Below, one piece after another: positions 27,738-40,747 of a stretch of 64,000 nt of DNA. This DNA is from Cacajao melanocephalus. Taxonomy: Eukaryota; Chordata; Mammalia; Primates; Pitheciidae. The stretch lies in the NCBI GenBank assembly GCA_963573385.1, contig CAUYLG010071801.1, forward strand, positions 1-64,000, in the 5' to 3' direction. Made by a program: the position numbers and the translations under genes. Under the pieces are notes generated by a model that worked only from the letters and a program-made list of their open reading frames with translations, did not search any database and was not told where the DNA came from. Positions within the stretch are counted from its first letter, which is position 1. The number at the start of each line of letters is the position of its first letter.

Positions 27738-28425
27738 ACAGGTAAATCTACACCTGGCAGCAGCGAGCGGGCCTGTGTTTGGCCCCGGGGCGCACCGTGG
27801 AGGGGACGCAGCTGTGTCCCCAGCGCACCCGTGGAAGCATCCGCACGCCCCACTTCTGGGCTCCCCAGACCTGCTCCAGATATGCGGTCAGCTGCATCCG
27901 CCTCCTCCCTGCTCCTCCCCACCACCAGAGTCCTCATCTCCTAGGTCCTCCGTGCTCTGCCTCTGATGGTGTGGAATGTGCGGGAACACAGGACCCACCG
28001 CGCAGCTGCTAAGAATGCCACAGCGCCGAGGCCACAGCAGCCAACCCTGAGGGGTGGCCTTAGCTGCAGAGTCTCCCCCACCCGTGTCCAACCTGGCCCA
28101 CTTCCAGGATTTAAAGTTCCGACTCTCTCGCCCGAGGTTAGGACTGCTCTGGAGGACAGCTCCATCTTCAGTGCTGCCCCCACACCCTGGCGGACGGTTT
28201 TCCCCCTGCCCGCTCCTGCTTCATTCTCTCCACTTGCCCTCCAGGTGCGGATGCCGAGAGCAGCTCCCAACAGGCACACCTGACACTCATCTCTGTCTGA
28301 GTCAGCTCCCTGGGGACCCCAGCAGTGCACTAATAGATGGGATTCCAGAAATAGCAGCACCCATTTCGCCTCCCTCTGTGGACCACCAGGCTCCCCTGGC
28401 CCCTCTACATTTTAACAGATGTTTG
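27738..28425. other. Isolated GC-rich block, unidentified
   Basis: About 690 bp that are much more GC- and CpG-rich than the AT-rich DNA on both sides. Overlapping open frames run on both strands (for example 28054-28452 on plus and 27941-28360 on minus) without a known domain. A short A-rich run (aaacaaaaaagg) follows at about 28438. It could be a retrocopy fragment, an old regulatory island or a lineage-specific insertion; I do not recognise it. Confidence 0.5.
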
Positions 28426-28429
28426 TGTA

Positions 28430-29070
28430 TTCAGTTTAAACAAAAAAGGTAAATGGTTTTATTTTTGCCTTTCTTTGATTATTACTGAAGTAGACATTTG
28501 TTTCTCTTGCTTACTGGGCATTTTCACTTGCCATTTGTGACTATTATATAAATCCTATTATTTTCACTCAACCACTTTCTCCTACTGATTGGTAAGAACT
28601 TCTTAGATGAATGTTAAAGCTTTGCTATACATTACAATTCTCTTTCTAGGTGTATTCTTTATTGTCTAATTCTATTTATAATGCTTTGAAATAAACTGAA
28701 ATTTTTGTTTCTATTTAGCCAAATGCCTCAGTCTTTTCGTTTGTGACTTGTGTTTTTAATATCATATATACAAAATTCTTGGTCCCTCTAGGATTATATG
28801 AATATTCACCACAAGGAAAAGATGTCTATAATTATTTCAATGAACATTATGAAGTTGTCTATATAAATTGGAAAAACTGTTATTTGTTTTGTCAGTGTTA
28901 AAAAGTTCTTACTTTGTCAAGGTAAGAGATAAAAACCAACCACTATGACATTCAGAAAGGCCTGTGCCCTCCCTCTTGCAGACTCTAAAATCAGTCATTT
29001 TCACAGGCCAAGCAGGTGTCCTGGTGCAGTCTTCTCTGGGACTATCTTGGCCTTTATTACCTTTTAAACT
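28430..29070 (-). other. AT-rich sequence, probable old inverted L1
   Basis: gattggtaagaacttcttag and similar T-rich stretches resemble reverse-oriented L1 ORF2, but the divergence is high. Confidence 0.35.
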
Positions 29071-29171
29071 GTCTTTCCTGGGACCAGGACCAGCAACATA
29101 ATTTGCAGGGCCCAGTGCAAAAAGAAAACGTGGGGCCCCTTGCTCAAAAAGTATTAAGAATGTCAAGAGGG

Positions 29172-29460
<289 letters not shown>

Positions 29461-29894
29461 AAGAACGTCAAGAGGGTAACAACAATGCATTAAACTAAGC
29501 ATGAGGTTGCATAGGGGTCTCACACCCATGAAACTACCCTGCTCAGAACACGATGAGCAAACCTTCTGTGTCAATTCCTTTTACCAATTAGATCAGTCAA
29601 GTCAATCAAAAATATGTTTCATGAGTTTTTCACCTGATGAATTCCTAAAAAGATGTGATTGAATTCTTTACGACAATTAGGTGGATCTATTAGGATGGAG
29701 AAAAAATGAGGACGTCATTAGGCCGAAAGTTCTGCAAACAATTTGGGGGTAATATATGAAGTTAAAATCTGATATCTATCATCTTTGAAGATCCCAAAGT
29801 TTAATTCCATAATTGGGTAATAACTGCCAATAATGATCTTTGGCCAAGATCCTGAGCTAAGAGTGTTTACTGGGAAACTCTTATGGCAATCCCA

Positions 29895-30095
29895 TGGGTC
29901 AAGGAGTCACCCATTTTACAGATGGTTCACGCATCGATGGCTCACCCATTTTACAGATGGGAAACTTGAGGCTTGAAGGAGAGCAATTAACTTCCTCAGT
30001 TAACACTGCCAGTCAGCAGCAGAAGCAGGGCTCAGACCTGGGTCAGAATTCAGAGCCTCACTCATGGCCTCCATGTTGTTCTGACACCATGATCA
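29895..30095 (-). mobile_element. MIR with an internal duplication
   Basis: cccattttacagatgggaaac and gcagaagcagggctcagacc are the reverse MIR core. The 19-bp tcacccattttacagatgg occurs twice, at 29907-29925 and 29942-29960. Confidence 0.75.
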
Positions 30096-30142
30096 CAAGT
30101 CCTACCTTTTACAAACACAAGTGAAAATCTGGATTTTGAAAG

Positions 30143-30568
30143 TGCTATGGTTTTAATTGTCCCCTCTAAAACTCACGTTGAAACTTAATTCTCAGTGTGG
30201 CAGTCTGAGATGTCAGACCTTTAAGAGGTGATTGGGTCATGAGGATTCTGCCTTCATGAATGGATTAAGCCATTCATGGATTAAAAGATTAATGAGTTAA
30301 TGAATTAACGGGTTATCAGGAGATTAGGACTAGTGGCTCTATAAGAAGAGGAAGAGAGACAAGAGCCAGCACAGATAGCCCCCTTGCCACGTGATGGCCT
30401 GCACCACCAAGGACTCCACAGAGTCACCACAAGCAGGAAGTCATTTTCCAGATGCAACCCCTCAATTTTGGATTTCTCAGCTTCCATGAACCATAAGTAA
30501 TAAATTTTTTTCTTCATAAATTACCCAGTTTCAAGTATTCTACTGTAAGCAATAGAAAATGGACTAAG
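30143..30568 (+). mobile_element. MSTA/MSTB-like MaLR LTR
   Basis: tgctatggttttaattgtcc, tttaagaggtgattgggtcatgag (core gaggtgattgggtcatg), cttccatgaaccataag and caatagaaaatggactaag follow the MST LTR consensus over about 425 bp. Confidence 0.85.
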
Positions 30569-31530
30569 GAAGGCAGTAGGGAGGCCCACCTGGTGGTCTT
30601 GTACTTCATGCATTCTTAAGATGGTCCTCGTGCTCGTAAAACAACCAAGCTCCTGGGTGCCTCTGAACTTGTATGCCCATACTTCAGGGCTGAAGGAGGC
30701 AAAGCTGCTCTGTTTTCATATAAAGACAAGGATGTTTTCCTCCTCTGTGTAAACTGCGGGTTGTTTTTTAGTTCTAAACTGAATGCCAAGCCTCAGTTTA
30801 AAAAAAAAAAACCAAACAAATTTTTGCATAGAACATTAAGAATTGGGCAATTGCATCTCAAAAACGCAAGTGTTCAGGTTCTATGTAAGTGGCTAGCATT
30901 TCAGGTGCTTGCTTAAACCTTGCCCTCACCCAGTAGAGTTTGAAAGCTGACGGTTATAAGCACTTGCATTAGATTAACCTTCTGTCTTTAATCCTACCAA
31001 AAACAGTAGGATTAAACTGTTCATGGCACTGTGTTACTTATCTGCTTTTGTGCCCACCCCCAGACCCAGAACAAAGTCTGAAGCGAGAATTGAGCCATGT
31101 GCATGATTTAAGCCAAAATCAGGGAAGAAAATATATTTTAAAAAATATATTCCCTGTGTATATGTAACCTCCTCAGTTTTCCAGTTTATTTTCTGCATAT
31201 GAACATTAAAAGAAAACGTCAAACATCTTTACCTTTTCATACTTCCCACAGTCTCTTCAGGATACAGACAGAAGCTTTCAAAAGACATTTATTTGTTTTT
31301 CTCACTCATATCTAATTTGATAAGAATTCAGAGGGCCCCTCCAATTTCATACCTAATGTTTGCTTAGCACAGTAATAGCAAATGACTTTAGTGAGAACCC
31401 TGAAATAAGATGCAGAAGTGACTTCCAACGATTAAAAGTAATATTGTAAATATGTTGTGAAAACTATATTTTATGATATTTTGGAAATTGAAAAATCCTT
31501 TTAATATCAATTAATCTTTTTAGCAGTGTC
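30569..31530. other. Anonymous sequence
   Basis: No gene or named repeat recognised in about 960 bp. Confidence 0.4.
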
Positions 31531-31534
31531 TACT

Positions 31535-32075
31535 GTGGTAGATTGCCTAACTTGACCACAGGTTTCTCCCATCCAGGTATGCATGCCCCTTTGTAATGTG
31601 ACTTTGCTATTCTCCTATAAAGAGGTAGAGTCTATACTTTATCACCTCTTGAATCTGGGTTGGCCTGGTGATTTGCTTTGACCATTAGAACGCTGTGGAA
31701 GTGATATTATCCAACTTTCAAGCCTGGCTCTTAAGAAACCTTGTGGCTTGCACTACCACCCTCTTAGACTGCTGCCCTGGGACTGCTAGGTAAGGAAGTT
31801 GGTCTAGCTTCCCAGATGAAAAGAAGCCATACAGAGCAGAGATGAGAGCCCCAGTCAACAGTCAGCACCCACTGCCAGCCATGTGAGTGAGGTCACCTTG
31901 GGCCTTCCAGCCCAGTCAACCTCCAACTGAAAGAAGCTACCTGAGTGAGCCCAGTGAAACCTGCTAAGGAACCACCCAGCCAACTCACAGAATCATGACA
32001 GATAATAAATTGTTGTTCCTTTAAGCTATTGCATGTTGGTATGGTTTGTTACACAGCAATAGATGGCTGATATAT
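31535..32075 (+). mobile_element. MLT1-like MaLR LTR
   Basis: tgtggtagattgcctaactt, ttgctttgaccattagaacg, tggaagtgatattatcc and a terminal caatagatggctgatatat fit an old sense-strand MLT1 LTR. Confidence 0.7.
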
Positions 32076-32269
32076 ATGCAGTAATGTTGCAAATATCATG
32101 TACAAATAACTCTGCATTGCATTGGAGGCCATTGCAAATGTAGGGACTCTCCCATTGTGACACTATACAGACATCAGAAACAAGACCTCAAGGGTAGACT
32201 CTTCACTTGCAAGCAGGGAAAGAAGACGATGAAGCCACTGGAGGACTTAAAAGTATCTCCTGGTTTTGC

Positions 32270-32490
32270 AGGGATTAAACAGGGCTCTGAGGCCAAACTG
32301 TATAAATTCAATTTCTGGCCCTGCCATTATTAGGTGAGTAATCTCATTCAGGTCATGTTACCTCAATTTCTTCATCTGGGACGCAGGGATAGAAACAGAT
32401 TTCAGGAGAAGTCTGCAAGGACTGAATTAGAAAGTGTTTGTATTTTGAAATATATATGGTACCTAGTAAGAGTGTAATAAATATCAGCCT
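32270..32490 (+). mobile_element. MIR
   Basis: attcaatttctggccctgcc, ggtcatgttacctcaatttc, ttcatctggga and taagagtgtaataaatatc follow the sense MIR consensus. Confidence 0.75.
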
Positions 32491-32603
32491 TTATTATTGG
32501 AGGTGGAGAAAGTCTATGTACTTCGTGAAAGCAAATTTAACATCAGAAGATGATAGCCTCCATTTGTGCAGCTGGCTTTCCTGCACTCTGACTTTTAAAA
32601 CTG
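32478..32603 (+). repeat. Local duplication, copy A
   Basis: 126 bp starting taaatatcagcctttattat and ending gacttttaaaactg recur 1.1 kb downstream with about 90 percent identity by eye. Confidence 0.9.
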
Positions 32604-33575
32604 TAACCTTCGCACAGGATGCCACCAGTGTCACATCTTTATTTCCAGAAAAGTTTGGGGAAAACAAAGGACTCCATGTTTATACTTATACAAGATGGTT
32701 TCATAAAAAATATGGTTCTTTCAAGCTAACATTTTTCTCCTAATATTCTATCTTTTTAAGACATAATATGTCTTTTGAATACTTTACACATACGAAGGTT
32801 TGAGAAATTTACTTTTATCCAAGGGAATCATAAGTTTAAAGGCTCCACATGGATAAAAACAGATGGAAGTTAACTAGACCATTTGTATTAAATTCTCAAA
32901 ATAAGCTTTTTCCCGGACCAACACTTACCACCATTACTGACTGATAACATCGCAGCTAAAAGTGGAACTTGCAAGAAAAAAAAAATCTCTGCGAATTTTT
33001 TTTATTTAACTAAACAAAATGAAATTCTTGCAGTCAAAATTCCTTCTGATACTGAGCCTCGAGTGAATAATTCTCTAAGGCTATATTATCAAGACAATTA
33101 AAAATAAAATATTGGCTGCATTCTTGACCGAACTGGTAGATCTTTTATTGATTCCAAGCACAACTCAGATACAATCATTATTTTACATTCTTGACAGAAT
33201 CCATTCCATGTGACCACAAGGAGCTTAAGTTGCTTTCCCTGCACTTTTTTTCTCTCTCAGTCCCCTATGCCTCAATGTAAATATTATCATGAAGCCTCAA
33301 CTGTTAGACTTGAATATGGTGTTATCCAAATTTAAAAGAGAGTGATAGTGTGCTGAGTTTAGCAACCTGGAAGTTTATACAGGAAGAAATGAGTCTGCCC
33401 ATAAACTGTGGAATGTGCCTAAAAATAGAAATTCAAATTGCAAGTGCCTCTGTGGAGCTTCTTGCAGAAAAGCATCCTTTTGGGGTAATATTAATCACTA
33501 TCCAATGGTTCAAATGACATCACAGGATGGAGGAGTTTGCGTGGTTTTGAATATGTTAGGCATGTATTCAAAGGC
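32604..33575. other. Unique spacer between the two duplicate copies
   Basis: No gene or named repeat recognised. Confidence 0.4.
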
Positions 33576-33700
33576 TAAATATTAGCCTTTATTATTGGAG
33601 GTGGAGAAAGCCTGTGTACTTCATAAAAGCAAATTTAATATCAGAAGTTGACAGCCTCCTTTGTGCAGCTGGCTTTCCTGTACTCTGACTTTTAAAACTG
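33576..33700 (+). repeat. Local duplication, copy B
   Basis: 125-bp partner of 32478-32603 (taaatattagcctttattat ... gacttttaaaactg). Confidence 0.9.
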
Positions 33701-34855
33701 ATTATTTTGATTATTTTCAAAGTCTCAATAAGAACGTAAAACATACTGTAGCCATCATGTCTTTTAATTTTTAAATTCATGCATATTATCAGAGAAATGA
33801 AATCCACATGCTTATAAAAATCCATTTACACTTTGCACTTCAGAATGTGTGACAGAGTCTTTTCATAAATCTTTTAATGTCTTTGTTTACTTTTGTAAGC
33901 ATCCGGTTTGTGAGAATAAACTCCAAATAATTTGGAATCAGAACCCAGCTGCCATATTCAATTAGCATGCACCCTTCACAGATGACTGATAGGACTGCAG
34001 ACATCTGGAACAAACTCGTGGATACTCCCTAAAACTAAGGCGCACTGTTAAGTAAGAAGACCTGATGAATGCGTGTGAATGTTCTGTAACAGTAAATTCT
34101 ACTGCTACCTTTTAAGTCATCTTTTGTCACTAATTTGATGTGTGTGCCTTGGAAGGCTTTGAGAATTTGTGGATTTCCTTTAGCTAAAGTTCAGCAATAT
34201 GCGAAGATCTCACTACATCTCGAATTTCAAATGGACACTTGAGGGGGACAGGACCTTTCCTATTTCAACGACTGTAAAAATCTGATAGAATCTTTCAAAG
34301 GGGGAAGATTTGAAACGTAACTCTTCCTGAAGATGATGAATCAAAGATTTTTGTGCTATCTCATGGTGTCTCCAGTCGCAGCTAGGGATGCATAGCTTTG
34401 CCTTAACAAAAGTCATTGACTCATCAAAGAGACACAAACTGAAGCCCAACATGGCTGCCCATAATCATTGCACTAAAGTCAGCAGCAGACGCAACAGGCT
34501 TTTCAGCACCCTTGGGGTGAATGCATTTTCCAAGTAGGACAAGGTCTCTGCCACCAGTTCTGGGTCTGTGGACATGACACAAAGCACAGTCATATAAAAT
34601 TGATCTAAGTGGACTTGCTACACAAATTCTACTTCAGTGCAGTAATGGCAGCTACCTGCTGGCTGTTAATCCTCAGATCTAGCCATGAAATCATCAAGCA
34701 GTCTTAAGGTCTTGGTGAATGTCCCAGGGCCATCAGATTTGATTAGTAGCTGACGGTGGTTCTTCCCTCTGATGCTGTCGAGTGCTCCAGTTAATTCAGA
34801 GACTAGCATTAGCAGTCTCGATGAGCTCTGGATCACTAACAAATCTAATATATAG
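33701..34855. other. Anonymous sequence, possible decayed retrocopy on minus at 34.2-34.85 kb
   Basis: On the minus strand, 34452-34213 is open for 79 codons (MLGFSLCLFDESMTFVKAKL...), and further coding-like pieces lie upstream in other frames up to about 34845 (LLIKSDGPGTFTKTLRLLDD). I do not recognise a parent gene; chance open frames remain possible. Confidence 0.3.
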
Positions 34856-34858
34856 TCA

Positions 34859-35146
34859 AGGCCCGGTGTAGTGGCTTAGGCCTGTAATCCCAACACTTTG
34901 GGAGGCCGAGGTCAAGGTGGGAGGACGGCTTGAGCCTAGGAGTTCAAAACCAGCCTGGGCAACACAGCGAGACTCCATCTCTACAAAAAATTAAAAATTG
35001 AAATTAAAAAATAGCCAGGTGTGGTGGTGCACAGCTATAGTCTTAGCTACTCAGGAGGCTGAGATGGGAGGATCACCTGAGACTAGGAGTTTAAGGCTGC
35101 AGAAGACTATGATCACACCACTGTACTCCAGCCTGGGTGACAGAGT

Positions 35147-35148
<2 letters not shown>
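34859..35148 (+). mobile_element. AluJ-like element
   Basis: cccggtgtagtggcttaggc to ccagcctgggtgacagagtg in sense orientation, diverged, ending in a CA/TA repeat instead of poly-A. Confidence 0.9.

Positions 35149-35193
<45 letters not shown>
35147..35193. repeat. (CA)n(TA)n microsatellite in the Alu tail
   Basis: 17 CA units followed by about six TA units. Confidence 0.97.
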
Positions 35194-35284
35194 CGTAATA
35201 GCCGATATGGTCTGCAAGGTTAAAACATGATTTACTTAACCATAATTGATGTACAAAGAAAAAAAAGAAAACAGCAACAACAAT

Positions 35285-35515
35285 AACAGCACTAATAATA
35301 ACTGACTGTAACCCAGAGCAAGTCTCTACTCTTTGTATATATTATTACATTTAATTTCACAACAGCCCTGGGGAGGGAGATATAATTTCCATTAAACGGA
35401 TGAGGAAACTAAGGCTAGAAGGTTTTGCCTAAACTTACCCAAAGCGACACAACTGGTAAGTGGTAAAACTGAGACTTTGAACCCAGATAGCTCTGCCAAC
35501 TTTTAGCTACACTTC
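35285..35515 (-). mobile_element. MIR
   Basis: taatttcacaacagccctgg, aaacggatgaggaaactaagg (core gatgaggaaactaagg) and aactggtaagtggtaaaact match the reverse MIR. Confidence 0.8.
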
Positions 35516-35932
35516 CTCTATCTTTTCCTAAACTGATTCCTGCATAAAGATGTTCCACAGCTGGTATTCTGAGTTAAATATGTGCAAAGACCACATTACA
35601 GATGGTAAGAGAGGCCCCTTCTTTTAAATCTAAGAAATAAATTATCATCGCCTCACCCATGGTTATCTTTCTGGATTTTATCCTAAAATAAATACAGAAT
35701 GGGAAGATAATCATTTTCTTTGCCATTTGTTGCCTCTGTAATATGTTGGTCCTTACAGAGAAATATTGTACTGTGACTTTAAATAATTAAAAATTTCAAA
35801 AGATCACCAAATGTAGGTAAGTTGCCTAAAATGAAAGACAAACTCAAGTTAACCAAAACGATTAAAATTTTACAAATACAAATGAAATTGATTTCATTTC
35901 CCAAAAATATCAGTTTAAATTGGGTTGCTTTT

Positions 35933-36222
35933 GTTTTGTTTTGAGACAGAGTCTTACTCTGTTACCCAGGCTGGAGTGCAGTGTTGCAATCACAGCTCAC
36001 TGCAGCCTTTCTCTCCTGGACTCTCAAGGGATCCTCTTGCCTCAGCCTCCCAAGTAGCCAGAACCACGGGCCTGCACACCACATCCAGCTAATTTTATTT
36101 TTTGGTAGCGATGGAATCTTGCTACGTGACCCAGGGTGGTCTCAAACTCCTGGGCTCAAGCAATCCTTCCTCCTCAGCCTCCCAAAGTGCTGGGATTACA
36201 GCCATCAGCCACTGTGCCTGGC
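35933..36222 (-). mobile_element. AluJ-like element
   Basis: gagacagagtcttactctgt to cactgtgcctggc in reverse orientation; gttgctttt flanks both ends as a short target-site repeat. It is the last Alu before the 24-kb Alu-free PAX1 region. Confidence 0.9.
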
Positions 36223-36229
36223 TAGTTGC

Positions 36230-39200
36230 TTTTAAAATTCACATTTGTTTATTTTAAATTAAAGACTTTAATATGTGTATATATTACAAAGTTGGACGTG
36301 AAATTTATTTTCAAGGTGTTACTGATGTCTAAGCCAACTTGTTTGCTAAGTTTGATAAGTGGATGAGCCTAGAGAGTCCATTTTTTATCACATGTAGGAG
36401 CATCTGGCTAACAATAATAATAATGACAACAACAAGGGCGCTTCTCTTGTAAGTAGACGTTCACAACAGGAAAGTTGCCACTTCAACAAAACGACAAATC
36501 TACGTTATCTTCGTGCTTGACTTTATCTCTTGGAACAATATGTGCTCCCCCTGGTGGCCAGAATAATACTTTCAGCTTCCGAGTTCAAGTTAATCGTGTT
36601 ACAACTTGTTTGCCAAAGGAACCTTTTATTTTTTATGTTTCCAAGTTTCAGGCTCCAATTCAACTTTTTAAAAAGTCAATTTCCCTCAACTCATTTAAAT
36701 ATCTTGCCTGCTTTTCATCTAAGAGATTGTTGTTAAGTCAAGACCATCCAGTAATTTTTGTTTTGTTGTTTGTTGTTTGGGGTAAAATAAAATTATAAAG
36801 CTAAAACCACATCCACAGATGACTGGAAGAAACCCTGAAAGTTAAAACTGTGAGGTCTATATAAGAAATGACACTGGAGAGAATCCATCAAGTCAGTATA
36901 TTTCACTAGAGAAAAAGGAAATAAGAAGTTACAGGATGGAAATGTAATTTAATAGCTGAATGAATACTTGATCTGCCTATTTCATCCTTAAGAAGAAAAA
37001 GGAGAGTGGAGGCAACCCAGGTGGTTACATTGTAATGCAGTCAAAATTCCATCACCCATGAAAACTGCAATTGGGATTCCACTTTTGGATTTGGCCAGCC
37101 AGAAACAGATGTGTGTTCCAACAAGAATCACAGGCTGCATCTCCCGGACAAGAGCTCTTCAGAGTGCAGCAGGAGTTTCAACTGGTTTAAACTCCAAAGA
37201 AAGGACTAGACTAAACTGAGTATAATTTTTCCAAGTGTGTAGAATTCCCAAGTTGGACCGGGGCTAAATGTGTGGTTCTCATTTTATGGCCTTGAAAAAG
37301 AAGACAGTGTGATTCTTCCTTGTTCTGTCAAAAAGAAAAAAAAATCCAAGAACAGAAATAAAAAATTAAGGTTGAGATACAAAGGTTTGCCTAGAAATAT
37401 CTCAGCTACAGGACATTTCTTCTGTGAGTAATGCTATGGTTCAGACAGCAAGGTCAAGGTGAAGACCAAATACCACTTTGTGCATAATTCTCGATCATTA
37501 AAAGAAGGGACTCAAATGTTTCTCATTATAAAGCCTGTCTGGATGCACCAGCTTTTCAATTGAGTTCCTCCGGCACAATCTGGCAAGATTCTAAATTCAT
37601 ATCATCCAGCATTACATAGGGCAGGTAGAGTTTCTTTTGAACAAAAACCCAGGCCAGTGTAATCCTAGCTAGGGAAGCTGATGCCAGGAAATCTACAGTG
37701 TGCTTTACCCAGACCACAGTTCAATTAAATGAATCCCATTCTCCTTACCAGGAGTCAAGAAGCACACAAATGGGGAAAATACAGTTGTCAGTGAGTGGGG
37801 TCTACTCATCAGGAGGTTAAGACCACGTAGATTTTAGTAAAATGAATTTGGGATAAGTTAAAAAAAAATACTTCTGCCAGTATTGGAAATTTAAACTTTA
37901 TTTGTAGCCGATATTTCTTCAAACAAGGTTTTCCCGCACGCCTTTGCCTCCATGTGTCTTTCCTGGCCCAGAGACTGACTCCCTCCAAAGCAGAGGAAAA
38001 CAGCCCTCCCTTTGCACTTTCCGATGCCCTTCAGTGATCTGTAGAACAACTCGGGGTATATTCAAGTAGGGCAAAGCTTCATGGCTCTTGTCCCTCAATC
38101 CTCCTTTCCTTTGGTTTGTTTTCCTTACTTCCTGCCAAAAAAGCAGTTACCTTTGGCAGGGAAGTTATTACAATCCACTGCAAGTACTTCCTCCAATAAT
38201 GAACACACAAAATCCTGTCTTTATTCATTTAAATCACGAAGCTGGCCGTCTTTACAAATACTCTGTTTTTAATAAATCTTTGGTGATAGACATCCATTCA
38301 AGCGAATAAAGTGAGTACACTGGAGCTGAAGCTGGTGGTACACAAAGAGCAAATCTTCAGCCCCTGTCTGTGTGTGTGCACAGCACAACTCATTAGCGTG
38401 CACTTTTAAATAACACATAGACAGAAACAGATATTTTCTCGCATATATTTTTTCCTGAAAAGATTCACAAAAGTCTGTAACAGCATTCACCTTTAAGAAC
38501 AAAAATGAAAGTAGAAAGAACTTTCACTTTTCATTTTAATATTTCCGTACTGCTTGAGTTTCTTTAGTGATACACATATATTATTTCCATTCTTTCAGAA
38601 AGTCAAAGGGCCATCGGAGTGATGATGTTTTTTATTTTCTTTGGGGTATATCTCTATGTTTTTCTTTTTAAAATCTTATTCTTAAATTTAAAAAAAAAAG
38701 GCAAAGACAAATTGCCTTTAGGGAGTGATCGTTTCTCAAATTATTCTACCCAACATGGTGCCTACCCGACGTGGTGCTGCATAATTTTATTATGAGCTCT
38801 CAATGCCTCCACAGATCCATATGAACAAAAAGCAAAAGTGCAATATTCCAATGGGATCTTTTGGAAAATATTTAAATTCTGGGGCTCCCACCAACCTTAC
38901 AAGTGAGTCCTCTAACTTTTGCTAACAGATAAGCAAAATAGTCTCCAGAGAAGTGAAGCTACACCAGTACCAGTCTTCTGACAGGCCAGGTCACTGTGGG
39001 CAAGACTGCATTGAAGGCTATAGTTCATAGATGGGCTCAGAGAGGGCCCAGTCCCCTGTCACATACGGTGGAGCAGGGGTTTAAGCCAAGTTCACTGAGA
39101 CTTTCCATGACCCACAGCCTCAAGAGAGAAGGTATGTTCCTCCATACCCCACATGAAATGCCAGACCCTGCTGGCTCTGTGACGAAGGCTGCCTGTCCTC

Positions 39201-40540
39201 TGTGAATGCTCACCCCAGAGCCCAGGAACTCAAAGACCCACCTCCAGCCACAGGATATGGGGAACAAAACGAGGCAGATTTGAAAAATGCCTCCCTTTGC
39301 AGGTGGCACTTAAAACACAGGCGCTTTGTGTCCATCCTGAAGTACATTTCCCAGCTCTTCTCCCCCATAACCCTGATCAGCTCAAACACAGAAGTGGGCC
39401 ATGGCAGGGAAATGGGGATGCCGACAATTCAAAGGTAGAAGTTGTCGTACAGATTCTTCTCATTCCTTCAGAAAGGGATGGGATGACTTCCTCCTGGCCT
39501 GGGCAAGCCAGTCCTTCTCCAGGCAACACAAGTGGGTGCATAAAAATTCTGTCCAGGATGTCACGACTGAGCATCCAACGCTCATCTAAGCACACGGAGA
39601 CAGGCTGAGAGGACGGGGGACGTGGGAACATGCTCCTTTGTCATGTGTTTTTCCTATTATCAGTATGACATGCTCTTGTGCAGGATGTGCTGCCACGGAA
39701 GGCTGAGGACTTCAGTCTCAAAGTCCGAGTCTCAATCCTGCCTCTCTGATGAGATGCTGTCACCCAGTTTCCAAGCACAAGCCCTCGAATCCGTACCTTG
39801 TTATGTGGTCCAGAGAAAATTAATCAACTCTTTAGCCATCACTAGCACTGTCTACAAAATGAAACTTTTTTTAAAAAGACAAGAGACTGTGAATCTGAGA
39901 ACAGACTCTCAAGGAAAAAAGCAAGTACTGTTTTATGACTGGTACCTTCAACAGGTATACTATCACAAAGAGATGAAAAAAATAACCAGTTTACCACTGG
40001 TCCCCTAGGTGGGTGCAGGGCACACACTAAGTGGGTAACTCCACTCACAAACAGCAACTTCAATTCAAAAATCTCTTCCATCTGTTTTAGAAAGTCAAAC
40101 AGATTTGTACCCTGGGATTGTTTTCCTTAGCTTTTAGAATACTAGAAATGTTCTGAATAAATACTCCATTCTGGCCCATTGCCTTTTGCCCATTTTACTC
40201 TTTTCAGAATTAACCGCATTTGAGGATGATTTCTGCATATTACCTCTCTAGCTCAGTTTGTCAGAGCTCACCTGGCATTTCCTGGTTCACTAACAAGTTC
40301 ATCCCTTGCGAGGGAAGAAGGGGCTGCCCACCCCATTGGCAAATGCCTTCCCTGTTTCACTTCCATTTTGCTTTCTCTCCCACTTCTTGACCAACCTGGA
40401 ATGCAGGTGCTCATGAGGAAACAGAAAGAATAATTTCCCTTGATAGTGTTCATCCTGGGAACTCAGGGGAGAGAGTAGCTGCGGCGTACGAACCCAACAC
40501 TCTGTACTCAGAAACAGACTTGCTCAGCTCACCGCGTGCC
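36230..40540. other. Unique flank downstream of PAX1
   Basis: About 4.3 kb with no Alu, L1, LTR or MIR that I can identify and no convincing open frame. It marks the start of the transposon-poor zone around PAX1. Regulatory content is possible but not visible as named motifs. Confidence 0.5.
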
Positions 40541-40555
40541 TTCCAGACGCTTTCC

Positions 40556-40561
40556 TTTATT
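40556..40561 (-). terminator. Candidate PAX1 polyadenylation signal
   Basis: The plus strand reads tttatt, which is AATAAA in transcript sense. It is the first canonical hexamer I found downstream of both PAX1 stops. No transcript evidence is available, so the true end may lie elsewhere. Confidence 0.35.
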
Positions 40562-40705
40562 CAGAGGCAGCCACCTTTAACAAGCCATGTCAGACTCTCG
40601 CCAGGGGTATTGCTATGACTACAGAATTGCATTATGTACAGGGTCCCACCACCAGCTCGCCTGAACTTGGAAGCAGTTAACAGCTCTTGCAGCTGGCTCT
40701 AGAAG

Positions 40706-40706
<1 letters not shown>

Positions 40707-40745
<39 letters not shown>
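40707..40745. repeat. (TG)n microsatellite
   Basis: About 19 TG units; (CA)n in the inferred PAX1 3'UTR sense. Confidence 0.98.
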
Positions 40746-40747
<2 letters not shown>

